This document shows, piece after piece, positions 58,586-64,000 of a stretch of DNA of 64,000 bases. The notes beneath the pieces are model-generated. The model did not search any database. It saw only the letters and a list, made by a program, of their open reading frames with translations, and was not told where the DNA came from. Position 1 is the stretch's first letter; each line of letters opens with the position of its first letter. The translations under genes were made by a program, and so were the position numbers. Location of the stretch: positions 186,001 to 250,000 of the forward strand of contig DASPNR010000030.1 in assembly GCA_035626395.1 (NCBI GenBank). The letters run 5' to 3'. Origin of the DNA: Candidatus Limnocylindrales bacterium (GTDB lineage: Bacteria > Desulfobacterota > Binatia > UBA1149 > CAITLU01).

Positions 58586-59297
58586 GCACCGCCGCAACGG
58601 CCTGCCCCGTGCGCCGCTGTGCCTGCACGCAAGCCGGCTGCTCGCGCGTGCAAGCACGCCGCTGCGCGTCGTCGCATTGGCGATCCTCCTCTCGGCCGCG
58701 CCTGCGGCGATGCTTGCCGCCGGCGCCGAGCAGGCGCAGACGCTGTCGGCGCTCATGGAAGGCATGCGGTCGACCACCGGCGTGGTGGCGCAGTTCGAGG
58801 AGACCAAGCACCTGGCGCTGCTGTCGCAGCCGCTGGTGGCCAGGGGCACGGTCTACTTCGTTCCGCCCGATCGGCTGGTGCGCGAGGTGAGCAGCCCCGG
58901 ACGCTCGCGGCTGGTCGTCGATGGCGACAAGGTCGTCTTCGAGGACGAGACCGGGCGCAATGCCATGAACCTGTCGGGCAGCCCGATGGCCCGGCAGATG
59001 ATCGACAGCTTCGTGGTGCTGTTCAACGGCGACGAGAAGCGCCTGCACGAGCTCTACGACGTGCAGTTCTCGGCGGACGCCGGAACCTGGAAGCTGCGTC
59101 TGGTGCCGCGCTCGATGCCGCTCAGCCGCATGGTCGCGTCCTTCGAGATGACGGGCCGCCAGGCGCGCATCGATCGCATGGAGATGGCCGAGCCCGACGG
59201 CGACCGCACGACCACTGTGTTCGGCACCACCGACTCGTCGCATCGCTTCACTGCGGAGGAGCTGAAGAAGCTGTTCGGGGAAGATCCCGCATCGTGA
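58569..59297 (+). CDS. LolA-like outer-membrane lipoprotein carrier
   Basis: A 242-residue exported protein, start overlapping the thioesterase end by 17 bases. Signal sequence VVALAILLSAAPAAMLAAG (residues 34-52). LMEGMRSTTGVVAQFEETKHLALLSQPLVARGTVYFVPPDRLVREVSSPGRSRLVVDGDKVVFED is the LolA-like beta sheet. It would carry the polyene lipid across the periplasm, the role assigned to the LolA homologue in these clusters. Confidence 0.88.
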   Translation: MDRPNRHRRNGLPRAPLCLHASRLLARASTPLRVVALAILLSAAPAAMLAAGAEQAQTLSALMEGMRSTTGVVAQFEETKHLALLSQPLVARGTVYFVPPDRLVREVSSPGRSRLVVDGDKVVFEDETGRNAMNLSGSPMARQMIDSFVVLFNGDEKRLHELYDVQFSADAGTWKLRLVPRSMPLSRMVASFEMTGRQARIDRMEMAEPDGDRTTTVFGTTDSSHRFTAEELKKLFGEDPAS

Positions 59298-61720
59298 TCC
59301 TGCTCATCCGCGCCAGCTTCCTCGCGTTCCTGGCCGCGCTGGCGCTGTTCTGCGCTCGGAACCTCGATTTCAAGTCCGACATCACCAACTTCATGCCCGA
59401 TCCCGAGAGCGCCGATCTGGCGCTGCTGGCCGGCTACATGACGCGCAGCGATCTGGCGCGCACGATGTTCCTGACGGTCACGACGCGAGCGCGGGCGCAC
59501 GGCGGCGAGGGTGGAGATGCGGCGCACGGCCGCGGTGATGCGGCGCAGGGTGGCGGCGACGGCGACGACGACAGGATCGCCGTGGCGGTCACCGGGCTCG
59601 GCGAGCGGCTGCGCGGCAATTCCGAGGTGGCGTGGCTGCGGATCGCGCCCGAGGACCAGGAGCTCGAGAAGGTCTGGAGCGTCTACTTCTCGCGGCGTTT
59701 CGGCCTGATTTCGCTGGCGCCCGAGCGCGAGATTCCCGCGCTGCTGTCGCCGCAGGCGGTGGCGGCCAAGGCGCGCGAGGCCGTCGAGGGGCTGGCCTCG
59801 CCGGCAGGCACTCTGGTCAAGCGCACGCTGCCCGCCGATCCGCTCGGCTTCTTCGCGCGCATCCTGGACCGGCTGCGGGCCGAAAGCCCCACGCTGGAGG
59901 TGCGCCGCGGCGTGTTCTTCTCCAGCGACGGCTGGGGCGTGGTGATGCTGGCCACGCGGCACTCGTCTTTCGACACCGCACAGCAGGAGCCGCTGCTCGC
60001 AGAGGTCGCGGCGGCCTTCGAACAGGTCAACGCGCACGCCGGCGGCGACCTCGTGCTCGAGATGAGCGCCGTCAGCCGCTACGCCATCGCCGCCGAGCAG
60101 GCGATGATGGCCGACGTTCCCTGGATCGTCGGCGCATCGACCGTCAGCGTGGCGGTGCTGTTTCTGGCGTTCTTCCGCTCGCTCGGCCGCTTCCTGATCG
60201 CGACGCTGCCGATGCTGGCCGGGCTGCTCGTGCCGGCGTCGCTGGGCCTGGTGCTGTTCGGACGCATCGACGGGCTGACGCTCGGCTTCGGCGCCAGCCT
60301 GCTCGGCGCCACCATCGACTATCCCACGCACCTGCTGAACCACCTGGCGATGCTCGGCGGCACGCGGGGCGAAGCGGTTTCGCGCGTCGGCGTCTCCATC
60401 AGCATGGGCGCGCTGACGACGATGGCGAGCTTTGCGGGGCTGGGGCTGACTTCCTTTCCGGGCTTCCGCGAGATCGCGTTCTTCGCCACCGTCGGAGTCG
60501 CGGCTGCGCTGGCAACGACGCTGCTGGTGGTGCCGTGGTTCGTGTCCGAGCACGAGCGGCCGACGCTGGCGGCGGGAGCCAGCGCGCGCGTGATGGGCGC
60601 TGCCGTGGCGTGGCTGCGGCGCCATCGCCTGGCGCTGCTGGCGGTGCCGTTGGCGGCGGTGGTCGCCGGCGCGGTGATGCTGCCGCGCACGCAGTGGGAG
60701 GATGACCTTACCAGCCTCGGCAGTTTCGATCCGGCCATGGACGTCGAGGAGAAGCGCGTGCGCCAGCGCGTGTCGCCGTTCGAGATGGGACGTGCGGTGA
60801 TGATGCAGGCCGAGGACGAGGAGCAGGCGCTGGAGCGAACCGAGGAGATCGCGCGCAGGCTGCATCGCCTGCGCGAGGACGGCGCGCTCGACGGCTTTCG
60901 CACCGCCGCCGACATCGTATGGTCGCAGCAGCTGCAGCGGCGAAACATCGATGCCGTGGGCGCCGTGCCCGATCTGCCGGCGCGCGTGGAGAGCGCGTTC
61001 GCGTCCGCGGGATTCCGCGCCGATGCATTCACTCCGTTCCGCAGCGATCTTGCCGCCGCGCCGCCGCCGCCGCTGACGGTCGCCGACCTGCAGGGTACGG
61101 GCCTGGACCGTCTGCTCGCTCCGATGCTGTTCACGCTCGAAGGCCGCTCGGCCACGATCAGCTACATCCGCGGGCCGCGCGACGAAGAGGCGGTGCGCGC
61201 CTCGATCGCCGAGATCCCCGGCGCGCGCTACTTCGTGCAGAAGGACTTCGTCAACGAGCTGTACCGCGATTTCCGCGACACCAGCCTGCAGCAGATCCTG
61301 ATGGGCGGCGTGCTGGTCGTGCTGATCCTGCTGGCACGCTACCGCGCGTGGCGGCCGGCGCTGGCGGCATTCCTGCCTTCGCTGCTGGTGCCGGTGTTCG
61401 TGCTGGCGGCATTCGCCGCGCTCGGCATCCCGGTCAACCTGCTGCACGTCATCAGCCTGGTGATGGTCATGGGCATGGGCACCGACTTCGGCGTGTTCAT
61501 TGTCGATACGCGAAGCGATCCGCGTCAGTTCCAGGCGACGCTCGTCAGCCTGCTGCTGTGCTGCCTGACCACGGTGGCGACCTTCGCCGTTCTCGGAATC
61601 TCCACGCACCCGGCGCTGCGGGCGATCGGCCTGACCACCGGCCTCTCGGTCCTGCTCGCGCTCGTGCTCGCGCCGGTCAGTCTGCTGTTGGTGGAAGAAA
61701 GCGACGGTGCGGACTCGTAG
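59294..61720 (+). CDS. MMPL/RND-type exporter of the pigment locus
   Basis: An 808-residue transporter. GTG 59294 overlaps the LolA stop by four bases; the longer frame is an extension. One helix at the N-terminus, a periplasmic domain, five clustered helices (about 275-420), a second periplasmic domain and another five or six helices (about 670-800) give the RND/MMPL repeat. SSD-type segments are GFGASLLGATIDYPTHLLNHL and LVMVMGMGTDFGVFIVDTRSD. Residues 66-96 are an odd Gly/Asp/His-rich loop (HGGEGGDAAHGRGDAAQGGG). It probably moves the aryl polyene lipid out of the inner membrane. Confidence 0.9.
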   Translation: MILLIRASFLAFLAALALFCARNLDFKSDITNFMPDPESADLALLAGYMTRSDLARTMFLTVTTRARAHGGEGGDAAHGRGDAAQGGGDGDDDRIAVAVTGLGERLRGNSEVAWLRIAPEDQELEKVWSVYFSRRFGLISLAPEREIPALLSPQAVAAKAREAVEGLASPAGTLVKRTLPADPLGFFARILDRLRAESPTLEVRRGVFFSSDGWGVVMLATRHSSFDTAQQEPLLAEVAAAFEQVNAHAGGDLVLEMSAVSRYAIAAEQAMMADVPWIVGASTVSVAVLFLAFFRSLGRFLIATLPMLAGLLVPASLGLVLFGRIDGLTLGFGASLLGATIDYPTHLLNHLAMLGGTRGEAVSRVGVSISMGALTTMASFAGLGLTSFPGFREIAFFATVGVAAALATTLLVVPWFVSEHERPTLAAGASARVMGAAVAWLRRHRLALLAVPLAAVVAGAVMLPRTQWEDDLTSLGSFDPAMDVEEKRVRQRVSPFEMGRAVMMQAEDEEQALERTEEIARRLHRLREDGALDGFRTAADIVWSQQLQRRNIDAVGAVPDLPARVESAFASAGFRADAFTPFRSDLAAAPPPPLTVADLQGTGLDRLLAPMLFTLEGRSATISYIRGPRDEEAVRASIAEIPGARYFVQKDFVNELYRDFRDTSLQQILMGGVLVVLILLARYRAWRPALAAFLPSLLVPVFVLAAFAALGIPVNLLHVISLVMVMGMGTDFGVFIVDTRSDPRQFQATLVSLLLCCLTTVATFAVLGISTHPALRAIGLTTGLSVLLALVLAPVSLLLVEESDGADS

Positions 61721-61827
61721 ACGCCTGCGGTCGAGGATCGAAGGACCCTGATTCCGACGCTCGCCGGCGCGCGGCTCGCGCGCCTCGAGATCGGGCACGA
61801 AACCGTCAGCTCATGCCCTGACCCGAT

Positions 61828-62859
61828 TCACCACGCGCGAGTCTCGCCGATTTTCAGGAGCCAGGCGCGATCCGCGCTCATGCCGCGGCGGGCAGCCTCG
61901 GCCGCGAAGCGGCGCGGCGGCTCATCGAGCGGCTCGTCGGCAAGATCGAACGTGCCGTAGTGCATGGCGACGGCGCGGCGTGCGCCGACATCGAGCACTG
62001 CCTGCACGGCTTCCTCGGGATCGACGTGCACCGTGCGCATCATCGCCGACGGCTCGTAGGCGCCGACCGGAACGGCCATCAGATCGATCGGTCCGAGGCG
62101 CCTGCCGATCTCGGCGAAGCCGGAGAAGTAGCCGGTGTCGCCGGCGTGATAGAAGCGGCGCGTATCGCCGGCCACCACCCACCCGGCCCACAGCGTCTTG
62201 TCGCCATCGGCGATGCCCCGGCGCGAGAAGTGCTGCGCCGGTACGCAGTGCACGGTGACGTTGCCGACGGTGGTCTGCTCCCACCAGTCGAGCTCCGTGA
62301 ACTGTCCGCCGGCCTCGCGCACGAGCTCGCCGAGGCCGAGCGGGACGAGGAAGTGCGCGCCCATCTCGGCCAGAGCCTGGATCGAATCGAAGTCGCTGTG
62401 GTCGTAGTGGTTGTGCGAGAGCGTGACGAAGTCGATCCGCGGCAGCTCGTTCAGCGGCACGCCGGGCTCCACAAGGCGCCGCGGCCCCACCAGAGCAACG
62501 GGGCTGGCGGTCTCCGAGAACATCGGGTCGGTCAGGAACGTCACTCCGCTCATGCGCACGAGCATCGTCGAGTGGCCGATCCAGGTGATCGAGGGATTGC
62601 GAAGCATCGCCTCGCGGTCGAACGGCACGCGCTCGGCAGCGCCGCTTCTTGGCACCACCGAGGTCCACGCCTTGCGCAGGAAGAACGGCAGCGTGACGTC
62701 GACGCCCGCCTCGATGTGCCGGTTTTCGGCGTTGACGAAGCGGTCGCCCTCGCGAGGAGCGCCGCCGTGCGAAGATGCGGGAACGATGGTGGCCATCAGT
62801 GCGGTCGAGAAGGAGGCGAGGCGCAGCAAGCTACGCAACGAGAAGCCGGGCACCGCCAC
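61828..62859 (-). CDS. Exported metallo-beta-lactamase-fold hydrolase (NAPE-PLD/UlaG-like)
   Basis: A 343-residue protein. GTG 62859 gives MAVPGFSLRSLLRLASFSTALMATIVPASSHGG, a plausible signal peptide; an ATG at 62796 would remove it. The metal site is LSHNHYDHSDFD (HxHxDH), followed by GWVVAGDTRRFYHAGDTGYFSGF and VDPEEAVQAVLDVGARRAVAMHYGTFDLADEP. WIGHSTMLVRMSGVTFLTDP and the family order match N-acyl-PE phospholipase D-like proteins. Substrate unknown; a lipid is plausible. Confidence 0.88.
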   Translation of the reverse strand: MAVPGFSLRSLLRLASFSTALMATIVPASSHGGAPREGDRFVNAENRHIEAGVDVTLPFFLRKAWTSVVPRSGAAERVPFDREAMLRNPSITWIGHSTMLVRMSGVTFLTDPMFSETASPVALVGPRRLVEPGVPLNELPRIDFVTLSHNHYDHSDFDSIQALAEMGAHFLVPLGLGELVREAGGQFTELDWWEQTTVGNVTVHCVPAQHFSRRGIADGDKTLWAGWVVAGDTRRFYHAGDTGYFSGFAEIGRRLGPIDLMAVPVGAYEPSAMMRTVHVDPEEAVQAVLDVGARRAVAMHYGTFDLADEPLDEPPRRFAAEAARRGMSADRAWLLKIGETRAW

Positions 62860-62910
62860 GGGCCGCGTCTACCTGGAACCCGCGCCCGCCTCCAACACTC
62901 GGAACGAGGT

Positions 62911-64000
62911 TCAGCGCAGCTGGCAGGCCACCGTCTTCTCGACGAGCACCGTGCCGTCGGCCATGGTTACCTGCGCGGTCACCATCGGCGGGCTGCCCTG
63001 CAGGAACGTGGCAGAGATGGCGCTGGCTCCTTCGGCGATGTCGCCGCCGTCGCTGTCGAAGTCGAACTCGACCTGATCGCCGATGGCCGACTGCAGTCCC
63101 GAGATCGCCTCGTTGGCACCCGATACGATGCGCGCACGGTAGGAGCCGGCGGCAAAGCCGCTGCCGTCGACCGAGGCGCGCGAGCGGTCGGAACGCTTCT
63201 CGCACGAGACGCGCAGGGCCTCGAGTCCGGTGCCCGGAGGAAACGCGTCGGCGCACGCGTCGACGCTGCAGATGCCAGGGCCGATGTCGACGCCGCCTTG
63301 CGCCGCGCACTCGCCGGGCGTGCGGTCTTCGCAGTCGATGCCGGAGTCGTCGGGCAGGCAGCAGCGCGTGTCGGGGTCGCTCGAGGGCGTGCCGGCGCAC
63401 GGGTTTTCCAGACAGCTCGCCGCCTCGACGACCACGCCGCCTTCGGCCGCGCACTCTTCGACGGTGCGATCCTCGCAATCGGGGCCGCTGTCATCGGGAA
63501 CGCAGCAGACGATGTCGCCGCCGGCCGGTGGCGGCGTGCCGGCACACGGGCTCGGGAGGCAGGTGGTCGCGGTCGTCACCACGCCGCCCTCGGCGGCGCA
63601 CTCTGCCTCCGTGCGATCCTCGCACTCGGGCCCGTCATCGTCGGGAACGCAGCAGATGATCTCGCCGGCGTCGCTGGAGCCGCTGCCGCCGGCCGGCACG
63701 CTGACGGCCAGGACGTCGGAGCCCTCGGCGCTGCGCACCAGCAGCATCGCTCCGCGCGGATCGAAGCCGAGGAAGTTGTCCTTGCTCGAGCGCGGCCGGC
63801 TGCGGAAGCGGATGCGGCCGTTGCCCTTGTCGTCGGTCAGGACGTCGGCCACGCGCACGTCGCCGACGATGAGCTCGTAGGCCGACAGTGGCGCCAGCCC
63901 GGCGACGCGGACTTCGAGGCGCCCGTCGTCGGCACCGCGGATGCGCAGCTTGATGCGGCCGGCCGCATCGCCGTCGGACGGTGTGGAGGCGAGCTGCAGG
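62911..64000 (-). CDS. Cysteine-repeat protein, 5' truncated by window edge
   Basis: The frame stays open to base 64000, so the gene starts right of the window; at least 362 residues are visible. An N-terminal part (GRIKLRIRGADDGRLEVRVAGLAPLSAYELIVGD, then RIRFRSRPRSSKDNFLGFDPRGAMLLVRSAEGSDVLAVSVP) is beta rich and resembles exported proteins that store simple polymer repeats. Three Cys-rich units follow, each with CC-x-P-D-D, C-E-D-R-T, E-C-A-A, a single C and a P-C or A-C. A last domain is SYRARIVSGANEAISGLQSAIGDQVEFDFDSDGGDI. Probably secreted or surface exposed. Function unknown. Confidence 0.75.
   Translation of the reverse strand, partial: LQLASTPSDGDAAGRIKLRIRGADDGRLEVRVAGLAPLSAYELIVGDVRVADVLTDDKGNGRIRFRSRPRSSKDNFLGFDPRGAMLLVRSAEGSDVLAVSVPAGGSGSSDAGEIICCVPDDDGPECEDRTEAECAAEGGVVTTATTCLPSPCAGTPPPAGGDIVCCVPDDSGPDCEDRTVEECAAEGGVVVEAASCLENPCAGTPSSDPDTRCCLPDDSGIDCEDRTPGECAAQGGVDIGPGICSVDACADAFPPGTGLEALRVSCEKRSDRSRASVDGSGFAAGSYRARIVSGANEAISGLQSAIGDQVEFDFDSDGGDIAEGASAISATFLQGSPPMVTAQVTMADGTVLVEKTVACQLR
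63240..63665 (-). repeat. Three-fold Cys-rich repeat within the truncated gene
   Basis: Three units of about 40-48 residues: CCVPDDDGPECEDRT, CCVPDDSGPDCEDRT and CCLPDDSGIDCEDRT starts, then (A/E)ECAA(E/Q)GG and two single Cys. Each has six cysteines, so probably three disulfides. Linkers between units are Gly/Pro/Ser-rich. Confidence 0.85.

Noticed and set aside
59054-61798. 914-codon minus-strand frame opposite the MMPL gene
   Set aside because: Antisense shadow with Arg/Gln/His-rich sequence and no hydrophobic segments or motifs.
1-64000. CRISPR arrays, tRNA/rRNA genes, insertion sequences, prophage genes
   Set aside because: Looked for in all gaps; no cloverleaf, array, transposase or integrase pattern was found.

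Overview
The window is 64 kb of GC-rich chromosome from a Gram-negative bacterium. Evidence for an outer membrane includes a phosphate-selective porin, a MipA/OmpV barrel, a LolA-like carrier, a lytic transglycosylase and lipobox lipoproteins. Selenocysteine use, DUF3604, Pseudomonas-style large PstC/PstA, an aryl-polyene-type pigment locus and a six-cysteine-repeat surface protein would suit a deltaproteobacterial-grade lineage (Binatota- or Myxococcota-like). That placement is inference and of low confidence. No tRNA, rRNA, CRISPR array, integrase or transposase was seen. Genes are dense and often overlap by ATGA or GTGA, which points to operons.

Left part (1-15.5 kb): a DUF3604 hydrolase cut by the window edge, a three-PAS histidine kinase, a CoA-binding protein, and a minus-strand FMN protein/FAD oxidoreductase/methyltransferase set. 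Next come a catalytically degenerate alpha/beta-hydrolase fused to a regulator-type C-terminal domain, a fatty-acid desaturase, inositol-3-phosphate synthase and a papain/transglutaminase-like protein. A redoxin at 12307-13362 is interrupted by an in-frame UGA exactly at its active site and is best read as a selenoprotein. It is followed by a GNAT acetyltransferase, a small conserved protein, a MarR regulator and a secreted cysteine-rich protein.

Pho region (15.7-26.9 kb): phoB-phoR, a phosphate porin, pstS-pstC-pstA-pstB and phoU form one phosphate-starvation regulon. Three intergenic spaces carry 11-bp-spaced CTNAC repeats, including a five-unit array before the porin, read here as the PhoB sites of this organism.

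Middle part (27-47.5 kb): cell-wall enzymes (M23 peptidase, YkuD L,D-transpeptidase, MltB-type transglycosylase), a PQQ dehydrogenase with a cupredoxin lipoprotein, and a sulfite/nitrite reductase with a 24-bp tandem repeat in its start region. That reductase has a perfect palindromic operator and a downstream NsrR-like Rrf2 regulator that lacks the Fe-S cysteines. Also here are a nitronate monooxygenase, an MFS carrier, a DUF523/DUF1722 protein, a strongly structured non-coding leader (38855-39040), and an acyltransferase-MipA-ketosynthase-ketosynthase-permease run.

Pigment region (47.5-61.7 kb, plus the ketosynthase pair at 41.1-43.1 kb): a ten-gene minus-strand operon (acyltransferase, two ACPs, ligase-hotdog fusion, glycosyltransferase, LpxL-like acyltransferase, dehydratase, ketoreductase, flavin halogenase-like enzyme, COG4648-type membrane protein) diverges from a four-gene plus-strand operon (MIO ammonia-lyase, thioesterase, LolA-like carrier, MMPL exporter). 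Together these can make an aryl-primed polyene, possibly halogenated and glycosylated, and attach or export it to the outer membrane. The right edge holds a metallo-hydrolase and a truncated cysteine-repeat protein.
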